A DNA stretch of 64,000 bases from Caryophanales bacterium UBA5729 (GCA_002419505.1 DIGF01000035.1:75162-139161), one strand, 5' to 3'; positions 33,075-43,092 are shown, counted from the first letter of the stretch. Notes: generated from the letters alone by a model not told the origin. Translations and numbers: made by a program.

Positions 33075-34280
33075 CTATTCTTTTAAACTTTCCGTATATG
33101 TGTTTGGAATAGCCGCATACATTGCACAAGCTACTACCAAGTGTTCTTTATAAGTAATTTCATTAGGTGCATGTGCTTGTTCTTCTTTACCTGGCCCAAA
33201 GCCAATACATGGAATATTATGTCTACCCATAATCGATACTGCATTTGTGGAAAACGTCCATTTGTCGACTTTTGGCGCTTTATTAAACAATTTTTCATAA
33301 GCCTTTACAGCACTTGTACAAACGATATGATCTTCAGATAAAACCCAAGTTGGAAAGTAAGATTTTGTTGGATATACTAAGCCAGTATATGCTGGTCTAG
33401 CATATTCATACATCTCTACTTTAGCATTAGCTTTCTTTACAGACTCTAAATTCTTAATTTCATTAATTGCACTTTCGAATGTTTCTCCATCTGTTAATCG
33501 TCGATCAATCGATACACTGCAACCGTCCGCAACAGCACACCTTGAAGGCGAAGAATAAAATATCTCACTAACAGTCAATGTCCCTTTTCCTAGAAAATCA
33601 TTGTCCAGTAATCTTTCATTTAGTTTTTCTAGTTCTATTAAAATTGGTGCCATCTTAAAGATAGCATTGTCACCTCTTTCAGGGGCACTTCCATGACATG
33701 ATACGCCACTAGTAGATACTTTAATTTCCATTCTACCACGATGTCCGCGATAGATATTTAAACTAGTAGGTTCTGTAATCACGACAAACTCTGGTCTAAT
33801 CTTTTCTTCTTCAATTAAATATTGCCAACAAAGGCCATCACAATCTTCTTCTTGAACTGTTCCAGTAATCAATAAGGTATAATCTTTAGCTAAACCTAAT
33901 TCTTTAATGATTTTTCCAGCATAGACCATTGAAGCCATTCCGCCTTCTTGGTCAGATGCGCCTCTGCCGCCGATGGTCGTTTCGTCTTCGTAACCTTCAT
34001 ATGGGTCAAACTTCCAATTATTAATCTCGCCAATACCAACTGTATCGATATGTGCATCCATTGCGATTAAGTGTTTCCCATTACCAATACGTCCGATGAT
34101 GTTACCCATTTTATCTATTCTGACTTCATCAAAACCAACTTTAATCATTTCTTCCTTAATTCTTTGAATGACTAATTCTTCTTCGCAACTTTCACTAGGT
34201 ATACGAATCATATCTCTTAAAAATTTTGTCATATCTTTTTCATACTTTTTACTTAGTTCATATATTTTTTTATAATCCAT
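33075..34280 (-). CDS. ygeY: YgeY-type M20 family hydrolase
   Basis: This 401-residue M20 metallohydrolase has metal ligands in AMDAHIDTVG (about 73-82), GRGASDQEGGMAS (about 108-120), TVQEEDCDG (about 141-149) and the C-terminal GFGPGKEEQAHAPNE (about 366-380). YgeY-type proteins accompany YgeW in xanthine-linked clusters and are proposed to deacylate or hydrolyse amide bonds of ring-opened intermediates. Its start is 9 bases after the PLP enzyme stop. The natural substrate is unproven. Confidence 0.88.
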   Translation of the reverse strand: MDYKKIYELSKKYEKDMTKFLRDMIRIPSESCEEELVIQRIKEEMIKVGFDEVRIDKMGNIIGRIGNGKHLIAMDAHIDTVGIGEINNWKFDPYEGYEDETTIGGRGASDQEGGMASMVYAGKIIKELGLAKDYTLLITGTVQEEDCDGLCWQYLIEEEKIRPEFVVITEPTSLNIYRGHRGRMEIKVSTSGVSCHGSAPERGDNAIFKMAPILIELEKLNERLLDNDFLGKGTLTVSEIFYSSPSRCAVADGCSVSIDRRLTDGETFESAINEIKNLESVKKANAKVEMYEYARPAYTGLVYPTKSYFPTWVLSEDHIVCTSAVKAYEKLFNKAPKVDKWTFSTNAVSIMGRHNIPCIGFGPGKEEQAHAPNEITYKEHLVVACAMYAAIPNTYTESLKE

Positions 34281-34289
34281 ATTTCGCTC

Positions 34290-35642
34290 CTAACGTAACT
34301 TCTTTATTAATTCATCGTAGTGGAAAATCTTTTCATACTCACTGTCCCAGAAATCCATGTTTTTCATTTCATCAAGATATGCTTGTTGATAACCGAATTT
34401 CAACCAATCTTTCTCTTTTTGTATGAATAACTTTTCCTTTTGACTCATAGGACGATAATCAGCAATATCATCAATGCTGGTTTTATGAAACACATCTCTA
34501 AACCATCTTCTTAAAACAAAATCTTCTGTTTCTAAGTATCTTTTCTTTAAGTCTTCCAAAACTGTTTCATAACGATCGAAACCATCTGTCGCAATCGTAA
34601 CTACATTATCTTCAGGACCAAGTTTTAGGTACTTAGCCATTTTGATTGCGCCAATAATATTACAGATTCCAGAAACGCCAAACAACTCTCTCATATTGTT
34701 TGCGACATCTTTTTGAACACCATTTTCAACAAGGATATTGATGCCATCGTGAATTATTTTTAGACCTTGTACAGATTCTTCGTCCTTAATGAGTGCAATA
34801 AAATCCGTATTTAAAATATTATGAATCAAGGTGCACATCTTATCACCGATACCTTCAATTCGGTGTTGGCCCCTACCGCTATTCATTAAAGTTGAACATT
34901 CATATGGTTCTAAAGCAGCAATCTTTACTTCAGGAAAAATCTTCTTTATGTGATCGCCTGCAGCTAAAGTTCCAGCTGAGCCAGGAGCTGACGCAAAACA
35001 CGCTATTCTGCCATTTCCTATACCTTTAACCGCTTCTATACAAGCGTTCCCAGTAACATGACGATGAAAGCGGTAATTAGGTAATAATTCAAATTGTGCC
35101 AAAGAACGATTCTTTGGATTTTTCTTTAATTCAAAAGTTCGCTCTAAAGTTAAGATTACATCAGACTCGGTTCCCGGGGTTAAATCTAGCTTCGCTCCAT
35201 ATTTTTTAATTCTTTGGTATCTTTCTTTGCTCATATTGTCAGGCATGATTACGATAGAATCATATTTCATCAAATTACAAATATAAGAAACCCCGATACC
35301 AAAATTACCTGTAGATGGTCCCAAGATAGTGTGCTCGCCAGGAATTATGGTTTGATCAACGCAGCCTTCAATTAATGTTGAGTAAGCTGGTCCGACTTTA
35401 TGTGATCCGGAAGGGAAATACTTGCCAAGCAACACAACGATATTACATTCTACTCCAGTCATTTCTTTCGGCAAGATAATCTTATGTACTTGGTTTTTTT
35501 CATCTTTCCAGTTGATGTTAAATAGATTAATCGGATCTAATTCATCACTTTTTCCAGCCAAAGCTTTTTTTCTGATTTCAGGATCAATATGTGAAGGGAA
35601 AGCCATCTCATCATAAGTTGGTCCAAACGGTATTTTGTTCAT
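34290..35642 (-). CDS. Fold-type II PLP-dependent enzyme of the purine cluster
   Basis: This 450-residue protein has the cofactor Lys in FPSGSHKVGPAYSTL (about 75-89), a phosphate-binding loop LGPSTGNFGIGVS (about 107-119), and CFASAPGSAGTLAAG (about 214-228), all of the tryptophan synthase-beta or cysteine synthase fold. It is not the DpaL (YgeX) sequence group, whose Lys motif differs. In this operon it probably eliminates ammonia from a diamino or carbamoylated amino acid. Overlaps the threonine-synthase-like stop by TAATG. Pairing with another fold-type II enzyme suggests two consecutive PLP steps. Confidence 0.85.
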   Translation of the reverse strand: MNKIPFGPTYDEMAFPSHIDPEIRKKALAGKSDELDPINLFNINWKDEKNQVHKIILPKEMTGVECNIVVLLGKYFPSGSHKVGPAYSTLIEGCVDQTIIPGEHTILGPSTGNFGIGVSYICNLMKYDSIVIMPDNMSKERYQRIKKYGAKLDLTPGTESDVILTLERTFELKKNPKNRSLAQFELLPNYRFHRHVTGNACIEAVKGIGNGRIACFASAPGSAGTLAAGDHIKKIFPEVKIAALEPYECSTLMNSGRGQHRIEGIGDKMCTLIHNILNTDFIALIKDEESVQGLKIIHDGINILVENGVQKDVANNMRELFGVSGICNIIGAIKMAKYLKLGPEDNVVTIATDGFDRYETVLEDLKKRYLETEDFVLRRWFRDVFHKTSIDDIADYRPMSQKEKLFIQKEKDWLKFGYQQAYLDEMKNMDFWDSEYEKIFHYDELIKKLR

Positions 35643-36889
35643 TAGTTAAGTCCTCTTTTCTTGTTTAAATATTCTTTTAATTCATTTAGATTACTACTTA
35701 GAAGAATTGGTTCTTCTATTACTTTAGCAGCATTTTTAGGATCTTTTAAACCGTTTCCGGTTATGATTATCGTTACGGTTTCAGTTTTTTTAATTATATC
35801 ATTAGCTCTTGCTTTAACAAATCCGGCAAAACTAGCTGCTGCAGCTGGTTCAGCAAAAACGCCTTCACTCATTCCTAATTCTAGCAAAGATTGTAGAATT
35901 AATTCATCGCTTACTTTTACGAAAGTTCCATTAGTTTTTTTTACAGCATCTAAACCCTTTACAGGATTCCTTGGTATGCCAACGGCAATGCTATCGGCGA
36001 TGGTGTTCTCTTCCGTTTCGTAAAGTTCATGTAATTCATGAAATGCATCATAAAAAGGTGAACAACCTTCACTCTGAACTCCTAAGATTTTCGGAATTTT
36101 TTCAATCATCTTTAATTGTAATAAATCATAAAAACCTTTATAAACTCCACCAATCGTACAACCGTCTCCCACGGAAACTACTACCCAATCCGTTACTTTA
36201 AAATCAGTCTGTTCCGCAATCTCTAACGCTACAGTTTTCTTACCTTCGATCAGATTAGGGTTTATGGCGGCATTGCGATTATAAAAACCATAATAGTCTA
36301 TTGCTGCTTTTGATAAATTATAGGCTGCTTTATAATCTCCTTTAATCTTAATTAAAGTTGATCCAAAAATCGACAATTGCGTCAATTTGCCAATCGGAGC
36401 TCTCTCAGGAACAAAAATCACTGTTTTCAGTCCAAGTTTAGCTGCATTACCGGCTAATGACGAAGCCGCATTACCAGTAGAGGAACAAGAAATTGTTTTA
36501 TTGTTTGTCTCTATTGCCTTAACGCAGGCGATTAGACTAGCCCGATCTTTTAAAGACTGAGTTGGATTCATCCCTTCGTCTTTTATTAACAATTGTTTAA
36601 CATCGTACTTCTCTCTTAAATTCTTTGATTGATAAAGAGGAGTCCACCCAACTTTTAAAGTATCTTTGGTAAATTCAACTTCTACCGGCAATAACGGCAT
36701 ATATCGCCAAATCGAATAATCTAAATTACTGTTTAAATAATCTTTTGTAAAAACTTCGCTGATTTTTGTATAATCATACTCAATATCCAAGATACCTTTT
36801 TCCCCGCATTCAGGACAAGTATATAACTCAGTAGTGCTTGGAAACGTCTTCTCGCAAATGGTGCAGCGATACTGTTTTTTATAACTCAT
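35642..36889 (-). CDS. Threonine-synthase-like PLP enzyme of the purine cluster
   Basis: This 415-residue protein opens with a rubredoxin-like zinc motif CTICEKTFPSTTELYTCPECG (two CxxC pairs), then WTPLYQSKNL, the PLP lysine in NPTQSLKDRAS (about 106-116), CSSTGNAASSLAGNAA (about 135-150) and the phosphate loop SVGDGCTIGGV (about 240). In function it may be a threonine synthase, or a lyase recruited to purine breakdown; the operon supports the second. The ATG at 36887-36889 is chosen, as the upstream in-frame GTG is part of the RBS. It overlaps the adeC stop by 11 bases. Confidence 0.85.
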   Translation of the reverse strand: MSYKKQYRCTICEKTFPSTTELYTCPECGEKGILDIEYDYTKISEVFTKDYLNSNLDYSIWRYMPLLPVEVEFTKDTLKVGWTPLYQSKNLREKYDVKQLLIKDEGMNPTQSLKDRASLIACVKAIETNNKTISCSSTGNAASSLAGNAAKLGLKTVIFVPERAPIGKLTQLSIFGSTLIKIKGDYKAAYNLSKAAIDYYGFYNRNAAINPNLIEGKKTVALEIAEQTDFKVTDWVVVSVGDGCTIGGVYKGFYDLLQLKMIEKIPKILGVQSEGCSPFYDAFHELHELYETEENTIADSIAVGIPRNPVKGLDAVKKTNGTFVKVSDELILQSLLELGMSEGVFAEPAAAASFAGFVKARANDIIKKTETVTIIITGNGLKDPKNAAKVIEEPILLSSNLNELKEYLNKKRGLN

Positions 36890-38606
36890 TTGTTTCACCA
36901 GCTTCTAGTTTAATTAACTTAAACTCCGTGACATCGAAAAGACCTAAATCAGTCAGCTTAAGTTCTGGAATAACTGCTAAAGAAAGAAAAGCTAATTGCA
37001 AGAATGGGTCTTCAATATCTTCACTGACGCCAAGGCTTCTAACCTCAAATTCCAGTTTTTTTAGTTTTTCTTCAACGAAATCACTTGTTTTAAGTGACAT
37101 GAGACCAGCAACTTCTAAAGGCAAAAAATCGATAATTTTTGCTTTTGAAACCAAAACAATTCCGCCACCAATTTCTTTAATCTTATTAATTGCTTCTTTC
37201 ATGTCTAAGTCATTATCGCCAAGGCAGATTAAATTATGGGAGTCATGAGCAATTGTCATTGCAATAGCTGCGTTTTTTAATCCGTACCCTTCAACAATAC
37301 CTTTGCCAATATTTCCAGTATTATGATGTCTTTCAATCACTACTAGTTTTAGTAAATTAGGATTGTTTGAGCTTTTAAATTCACTCTGATCCAAAACGAC
37401 TCGTTTTACAAACTTTTTTGTGGTTACGTTATTTTTCACTAAACCAATAACATTGACTATATCTTGCTTCAAAATAAATTCTAAATTGATTTTCTTTAAA
37501 TCGATATTAACTGTATCCATCACTTCATGAGCGTCGACATGTGATGCTTGGAATAAAGCTCTTGTAGCTTTCACAACTAATTTTCCGTTTTTAAATACAT
37601 CTTCAACTGAGATATTATCAAGATCTTTAAACGCAACAATATCAGCCTTATAACCTGGTGCTAAAGCCCCTAAATTTCTTATATTGTAACAGTTAGCTAT
37701 ATTGATTGTCGCCATTGATATCGCACTAATTGGCGGTATACCGGCATTTATAGCAATGCGAATATTGTTATCCATATGTCCGAAAGCCTTGATATCGCTA
37801 GGATGTAAGTCATCGGAACAAAATAAAACTCTGTCATAATACTCAGGTTTTAATCCCGGTAGTAAATCCAAGAGATTCTTAGTTTGTGAACCTTCACGCA
37901 GGTGAACATACATACCTCTTTTAACCTTATCAATTAATTCGTCCGGCTCCGTACATTCATGATCAGTTTGAACACCAGCTAAAACATAAGCATTCAAATC
38001 TTTACCTTTCACTAAAGGCGCATGACCATCGATAGTTAAACCGGAAAACACCTTGATTTTTTCAAGAACTTCCGCATCACCGTTAATAGCTCCACGATAA
38101 TCCATCATTTCGCCCAAACCTAAAACAGAGTTTTGCTTAATGTATTTTTTAATATTTTTTGCTAACAACTTCGCTCCAGCGGTTTCATAAGGAGTTGAGG
38201 GAACACAGGATGGAATCATCATGAAAACATCTAAAGGCGAAGCTTTAGAAGCTTTAATCATAAAATCAATACCTTTGTTACCACAAACATTTGCGATTTC
38301 ATGTGAATCAGCAACAACAGAGGTTGTGCCTTTAGGCATTACTGCTAAAGCATAATTGTTGGGAGTAAGCATTGAAGATTCGATATGGACATGGCCATCA
38401 ATAAAACCAGGGGATAAATAATACCCTTGATAATCAATCTCCTCTTTCCCCTGATAATCACCAATACCTACAATGAATCCATCGGCGATAGCTAGATTGC
38501 CAAAGTCGACACTCTTGGTAAATACGTTAATAATTTTAGCGTTTTTTAAAACTAAATCAGCTAAAATTTCCCCTCTAGCAACAGCTAATAGTCTTTGTTT
38601 ATCCAA
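36879..38606 (-). CDS. adeC: Adenine deaminase
   Basis: This 575-residue amidohydrolase of the Ade type has the metal-binding SPGFIDGHVHIESSML (about 67-82), GLGEMMDYRGA (about 163-173), DGHAPLV, VQTDHECTEPDELI and CSDDLHP (about 258-264), followed by the specific C-terminal domain with AIAMTIAHDSHNLICLG. It converts adenine to hypoxanthine and ammonia, feeding the hydroxylases. It uses a TTG start (38604-38606) with GGGAGG 10 bases upstream. The upstream gene stops 21 bases before, in the same direction. Confidence 0.94.
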   Translation of the reverse strand: MDKQRLLAVARGEILADLVLKNAKIINVFTKSVDFGNLAIADGFIVGIGDYQGKEEIDYQGYYLSPGFIDGHVHIESSMLTPNNYALAVMPKGTTSVVADSHEIANVCGNKGIDFMIKASKASPLDVFMMIPSCVPSTPYETAGAKLLAKNIKKYIKQNSVLGLGEMMDYRGAINGDAEVLEKIKVFSGLTIDGHAPLVKGKDLNAYVLAGVQTDHECTEPDELIDKVKRGMYVHLREGSQTKNLLDLLPGLKPEYYDRVLFCSDDLHPSDIKAFGHMDNNIRIAINAGIPPISAISMATINIANCYNIRNLGALAPGYKADIVAFKDLDNISVEDVFKNGKLVVKATRALFQASHVDAHEVMDTVNIDLKKINLEFILKQDIVNVIGLVKNNVTTKKFVKRVVLDQSEFKSSNNPNLLKLVVIERHHNTGNIGKGIVEGYGLKNAAIAMTIAHDSHNLICLGDNDLDMKEAINKIKEIGGGIVLVSKAKIIDFLPLEVAGLMSLKTSDFVEEKLKKLEFEVRSLGVSEDIEDPFLQLAFLSLAVIPELKLTDLGLFDVTEFKLIKLEAGETNEL

Positions 38607-38627
38607 TCAGTAAAACCTCCCAGCTTA

Positions 38628-39467
38628 TTATATTTTTTCCAAAAATTCTTTGATTAAATTAGAGCAGACTTCTTTACGATAAAGTTTATTCGATCTTTGA
38701 TCATCTATCGGCTTAATAAATTCGCTGTAATAACCAATTATTTCGTCACTCATATCTTTAATTGTCTTTTTATCAATCCCAATGAGCTTTTCTTCAATTT
38801 CTCTTCTTCTTACCACGAAAATATTGACTGCACCAAAAGCAAATCTAATATCTTTAACTAAATTATTTTCCATTCGTAAAGCCCCAGCAAAAGATAATTT
38901 TGATATTGCATCACTAAGCCGCGGTCCAACTTTTCTAAAATAGACTAAATCAAAATTTATTTTAGGGATAATTATTTTTGTAATCATCTCATTTTTTGCT
39001 AAATCAATTTTCCTTACGCCTAAAATAAAATCTTTGAGCAACTGATATCTAGTACTATTAATTGACTTAATTTCGAGTTTAGCATCTAGCAAATATAAAC
39101 AAACTAATGAATCTCCAGCTGGTGATGCATTACCGATATTACCAGCTAATGTAGCAGTATGTCTAATTGCTGGAGAAGCCATTTCTAAAATGCTGTCTCG
39201 AAGAATTTTAGGTACTAGGTTATTTTCCAAAATCTGTTCTAAGCTACAAGTAGCTCCAATATAAATATTTGATTTATCTTCAGTAATATGTTTTAATTCA
39301 TCAACTAAACTCACATATAAAACATCGGTCTTAAAACCGATAGCAATACCAGAATGAGTGCGATTTTGAATCAACATGTCAGTTCCGCCAGCTACGATTT
39401 TAACATTTTCTTGATTAAGGATATTCAAACAGTCGTCAAGACTCTTTGCGACAAATGCTTTTACCAT
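38628..39467 (-). CDS. Molybdenum hydroxylase FAD-binding subunit (first set)
   Basis: This 279-residue CoxM/XdhB-type subunit has the FAD motifs IVAGGTDMLIQ (about 24-34) and ATLAGNIGNASPAGDSL (about 97-113), with the usual C-terminal domain. It passes electrons from the 2Fe-2S subunit to its acceptor. Its start overlaps the 2Fe-2S gene stop by seven bases. With the genes at 39461 and 39921 it completes a xanthine-dehydrogenase-like enzyme. Confidence 0.93.
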   Translation of the reverse strand: MVKAFVAKSLDDCLNILNQENVKIVAGGTDMLIQNRTHSGIAIGFKTDVLYVSLVDELKHITEDKSNIYIGATCSLEQILENNLVPKILRDSILEMASPAIRHTATLAGNIGNASPAGDSLVCLYLLDAKLEIKSINSTRYQLLKDFILGVRKIDLAKNEMITKIIIPKINFDLVYFRKVGPRLSDAISKLSFAGALRMENNLVKDIRFAFGAVNIFVVRRREIEEKLIGIDKKTIKDMSDEIIGYYSEFIKPIDDQRSNKLYRKEVCSNLIKEFLEKI

Positions 39468-39934
39468 AAGCCTTCACCTGCTTTAGCAGCTTCTTTAACC
39501 GCTTCGATAATTAAATTATATCCAGTGCAACGACAGAGATTTCCTGATAAACCTATCTTGATTTCAAAATCATTTGGATGAGGATTCTTGTTCAACAAAC
39601 TCTCAGTCGCAATTATCATTCCTGGCGTACAAAAACCACATTGAACTCCCCCCGTTTTAGCAAAAGCTTCTTTGATAATTCGATATCTTTCAGTAATGGA
39701 AAAACCCTCAATTGTAATAATTTCTTTATCCATAACATTTGCTAGTGGCGTGCAGCAAGAGTTAACAATTTCATGATTCAAAAGCACTGCACAAGCACCG
39801 CATTCTCCCTCACCGCAACCCTCTTTTGGTCCAGTTAGATTAAAATCGTTTCTCAAGACATCCAATAATCTCATATTTAAGTCTTTATCGATTTCGACAA
39901 CTTCATTATTTAGGGTAAACTTAATCTTTGCCAT
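39461..39934 (-). CDS. Molybdenum hydroxylase 2Fe-2S subunit (first set)
   Basis: This 157-residue subunit has both iron-sulfur sites: CGEGECGACAVLLN (about 40-53, plant-ferredoxin type) and CGFCTPGMI with LCRCTGYN (about 99-143). The length is typical. It lies between the FAD and molybdenum subunits and overlaps both, showing coupled expression. Confidence 0.95.
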   Translation of the reverse strand: MAKIKFTLNNEVVEIDKDLNMRLLDVLRNDFNLTGPKEGCGEGECGACAVLLNHEIVNSCCTPLANVMDKEIITIEGFSITERYRIIKEAFAKTGGVQCGFCTPGMIIATESLLNKNPHPNDFEIKIGLSGNLCRCTGYNLIIEAVKEAAKAGEGLW

Positions 39935-42005
39935 TTTTCATCAACTCCATAATATATTCAGGTGTAACTGGGATTTTAAAGACCTTCTTACCAATAGCAT
40001 TCTCTATTGCTTTAGCAACTGCAGGCGCACCACCAATTAAAGATAGTTCACCAACGCCTTTTGCACCGTAAGGACCATATGCATAAGGGTTTTCATAAAG
40101 ATACGTTTCCATAGAGCACATATCCATAGCTGTAGGAATAATGTAATCCGTCATGTTCTTTTGCATAATCTTACCTTTGTCATGATTCATTACTTCTAAA
40201 TAACCATAAGCTAACCCTTGAGCTAAGCCCCCATCAGCCTGTCCAATGACAATTCTTTCATCGATTGCTTTGCCAATATCATAAAAAGCCCAGGTTTTAT
40301 TGACTTTAACTTGATAAGTAAAACGATCAACTTCGACTTCAACTACATTAACACCCCAAGAGTATGCTGGATAAGCATCACCTTTGAAATTACTTTCATC
40401 ATACTTAATATAATCAGGTTGTTCATATTGTTTTTCAACGACAAAACTTCCTTCATTCCACCTATCTTTTACTTCTTTAGTAGCTCGAGCTACCAAGCCA
40501 CCGACTATCATCATCGTTCTAGAAGCAACTGTCGGTCCTGAATCAGGAACGAAATCAGTATCGGGATTATTAAAAATAACCTTATCAATATCGATTTCAA
40601 GAATATGAGCAACTAATTTTCTGAAAGTTGTTTTAACTCCCTGTCCCATATCTACGGCTGCGATTAAGATTTCAACTTTATCAAATTGTTTTTTTAATCT
40701 CACCTTAGCTTTGATAATATTTTTTTCACCGGAACCAGTAAATCCACAACCGTGAAAGAACAGACTCATCCCAACACCTTTTAAATTCTGTTGCTTTTTA
40801 AACATGGTTTTTTTATTGTTATAATCAGAAACCTCTAAGGCTTTTTCTATCATTTCAGGCATCAAAACCGGATCTCTAAACACGCCCATTGTCGATGTGT
40901 AATCGCCTTGTTTAGCTAATATACTTTTACTAAATTCAAGCGGATCCAATCCTAATTCCATCGCTATATGTTCCACAAACATCTCTATCGCAAAAAACAT
41001 TTGCGGCGCACCAAAACCTCTGAAAGCTCCATTAGGCACGGTATTTGTTTTATATACATCACCGCTTACATCTAAGTTATCAATCGCGTAAGCTCCAGTG
41101 CATGCGATGAGCGCTCTTGATAAAACTACTCCACTTAAACCAATAGTCGCTCCACCATCAATTCCTACGTGAACACTTAAACCGTTGATCTTATTATCTT
41201 TGATTGAAGCTTTAAAGTTTATTCTTGACGGATGTCTTTTAGTTGTAACTAGCATATCTTCTTCACGTTCATAGACTAATTGGATTGGTTGTTTAATCTT
41301 CTTTAAAGCAACTGCTAACTGGCATGCCATCAAAGAAGGAAATTCTTCCTTCCCGCCAAAAGCTCCACCAACAGCCGCTTGAATAACTCTAACCTCATCA
41401 TCTTTAGCACCTAAAGCTTGAATAACTGCATTCTTAACATAGTAAGGGCATTGAATTGAACCGATTAAAGTGGTTTTATCCGTTTCTAAATAACCGATAA
41501 ACCCTTGAGGTTCGATATAAGCTTGTTCTTGATAACCAGTCTGATAAACATATTCAATAATCTTCCCTTCTTCAAGCGCACTTTTTCCTAATCCCTTATC
41601 AAAATGATAATGGATAACACTATCTTTCCAGGCAAATACCGGTTCTTCTTCTTTGTACTCAATTTTCACCTCAGCAAAGAGCTTACTTAAAACTGCTTTA
41701 TCCGGTCCTATCAATAAAGCAATTGGTTCATAAAGGTAAGTAATATCTCCCTCGGTAAAAATCGGCATATCATCAAATATAACTTTGACAATATTCTTTC
41801 CAGGAATATCTTTGTAATCAACAATATAGTATCCTAAGGGTAATTCAGGATAATCAATCTTGATAATTTTCCCTTTAGCGATTTTTGAACGCACAGTAAA
41901 AGCGTATAGCATATTATCAAGTTTGATATCAGCTACATAAATCGCTTTTCCTGAAGTTTTTTCATCATTATCAACTTTGTTTATTGATGTCGATATATCT
42001 CTCAT
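39921..42005 (-). CDS. Molybdenum-binding xanthine dehydrogenase-like subunit (first set)
   Basis: This 694-residue subunit of the xanthine dehydrogenase family has the MPT-site motifs AVGGAFGGKEEFPS (about 205-218), PNGAFRGFGAPQMFFAIE (about 320-337), GQGVKTTF (about 452) and the catalytic-base Glu in GPYGAKGVGELSLIGG (about 650-665). It may hydroxylate hypoxanthine, xanthine or a ring-opened intermediate. The ATG at 42003-42005 fits AAAGG; an upstream frame start inside the DHOD-like gene is rejected. The exact substrate cannot be told, nor whether labile selenium is bound. Confidence 0.93.
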   Translation of the reverse strand: MRDISTSINKVDNDEKTSGKAIYVADIKLDNMLYAFTVRSKIAKGKIIKIDYPELPLGYYIVDYKDIPGKNIVKVIFDDMPIFTEGDITYLYEPIALLIGPDKAVLSKLFAEVKIEYKEEEPVFAWKDSVIHYHFDKGLGKSALEEGKIIEYVYQTGYQEQAYIEPQGFIGYLETDKTTLIGSIQCPYYVKNAVIQALGAKDDEVRVIQAAVGGAFGGKEEFPSLMACQLAVALKKIKQPIQLVYEREEDMLVTTKRHPSRINFKASIKDNKINGLSVHVGIDGGATIGLSGVVLSRALIACTGAYAIDNLDVSGDVYKTNTVPNGAFRGFGAPQMFFAIEMFVEHIAMELGLDPLEFSKSILAKQGDYTSTMGVFRDPVLMPEMIEKALEVSDYNNKKTMFKKQQNLKGVGMSLFFHGCGFTGSGEKNIIKAKVRLKKQFDKVEILIAAVDMGQGVKTTFRKLVAHILEIDIDKVIFNNPDTDFVPDSGPTVASRTMMIVGGLVARATKEVKDRWNEGSFVVEKQYEQPDYIKYDESNFKGDAYPAYSWGVNVVEVEVDRFTYQVKVNKTWAFYDIGKAIDERIVIGQADGGLAQGLAYGYLEVMNHDKGKIMQKNMTDYIIPTAMDMCSMETYLYENPYAYGPYGAKGVGELSLIGGAPAVAKAIENAIGKKVFKIPVTPEYIMELMKNGKD

Positions 42006-42009
42006 AAAA

Positions 42010-43092
42010 TTACCTTTCTTTAAAGCTAATTGCTCCTGTAGGACACTTGGCAATACAAAGTCCACATTCAAAACATTTTTCTTCGTTAAATGTAATTACT
42101 CCAGGATAATCAATAGCGAAATACGGACAAATTTTCTGACATAACATGCAATCAATACATTTATCTCTATCCAATACTGGTAAACTTTGTTTATATACTA
42201 CTTCTTTTTTCAGCCCATGAGTAATTACATCTTCAACACTTGAAAACCCATATTTTTCCAGAGTTTTAGGTAAATCATTAATGATTTTCGAATACAGGTC
42301 TTTACCAACCAAAAGGGCAGCTGATAACATTTGCACGGCACTAGCTCCCGCCAACAAGAATTCCAAAACATCCTCAGCGTTTTTAATCCCGCCAACCCCA
42401 ATTACAGTTAGTGATGGTTCAGCTTGTTTAATTTTATAAACGGTGGCTAAAGCGATCGGTTTAATAGCCGGACCGCTGGTCCAGACAAAACCGCTGTCAT
42501 TACCATAGATGATAGCTTTAGTCTTTAAATCAATCTTCATTGTTGGACCTAAAGAATTAATTGCGACCACTCCATTAGCTCCAGCCTCTTTAATCGCTTT
42601 TGCAAAGCCTTCTGGATTAGGAATATGAGGACTGATTTTCATGTAAATCGGTTTTTTAGTATTTCTTCTAATCGCTTTAACAGTATTTTTTATCACATCT
42701 AAATTCGTACCTACATAATGAGTAGAAATCTCATAAGCATCTGCGAACTTTTCCATTTTTGGAACTAAAAATTCCATATCTTCTTGAGAATAACCTAAAC
42801 TAACGATTAATGGACGATCTTTGGTTTTCATATATTCAGGCAAAATTTCATTAATCCATTTTTCATAGCTATATTCACTCCATAATTCTGAATTCATTAT
42901 GAAAGTTTTATCACCGTAAATGCAAGGCTTAGGAATATGTGGCAATTCTTTCGAGATAGTTTTAGTTACAATACCACCACAGCCTTGATCTACTAAAAAG
43001 TTTAGTTTCTCTAAATCTCCGTTTAATGGACCAGCAGCTGGCATTAAAGGATTTTTTAGTTTTAATCCATCAAAATTAACAGTTAAATTCAA
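42010..43092 (-). CDS. PreA-type dihydroorotate dehydrogenase family protein with two 4Fe-4S sites
   Basis: This 360-residue protein joins an FMN barrel (about 1-290, NPLMPAAGPLNGD, VGGIKNAEDVLEFLLAGA) to a ferredoxin domain with CIDCMLCQKICPY and CFECGLCIAKCP. This is the PreA layout of dihydropyrimidine dehydrogenase. No PreT partner is adjacent, so it may use ferredoxin. In the purine operon it might reduce or oxidise a dihydro ring or provide reductant, by inference. It uses TTG (43090-43092) with AAGG; the overlap with ssnA is 17 bases. Confidence 0.9.
   Translation of the reverse strand: MNLTVNFDGLKLKNPLMPAAGPLNGDLEKLNFLVDQGCGGIVTKTISKELPHIPKPCIYGDKTFIMNSELWSEYSYEKWINEILPEYMKTKDRPLIVSLGYSQEDMEFLVPKMEKFADAYEISTHYVGTNLDVIKNTVKAIRRNTKKPIYMKISPHIPNPEGFAKAIKEAGANGVVAINSLGPTMKIDLKTKAIIYGNDSGFVWTSGPAIKPIALATVYKIKQAEPSLTVIGVGGIKNAEDVLEFLLAGASAVQMLSAALLVGKDLYSKIINDLPKTLEKYGFSSVEDVITHGLKKEVVYKQSLPVLDRDKCIDCMLCQKICPYFAIDYPGVITFNEEKCFECGLCIAKCPTGAISFKER

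Noticed and set aside
34290..35642. PLP enzyme named YgeX (diaminopropionate ammonia-lyase)
   Set aside because: The lysine motif SGSHKVG and length do not fit the DpaL/YgeX group, so only a general family call is given.
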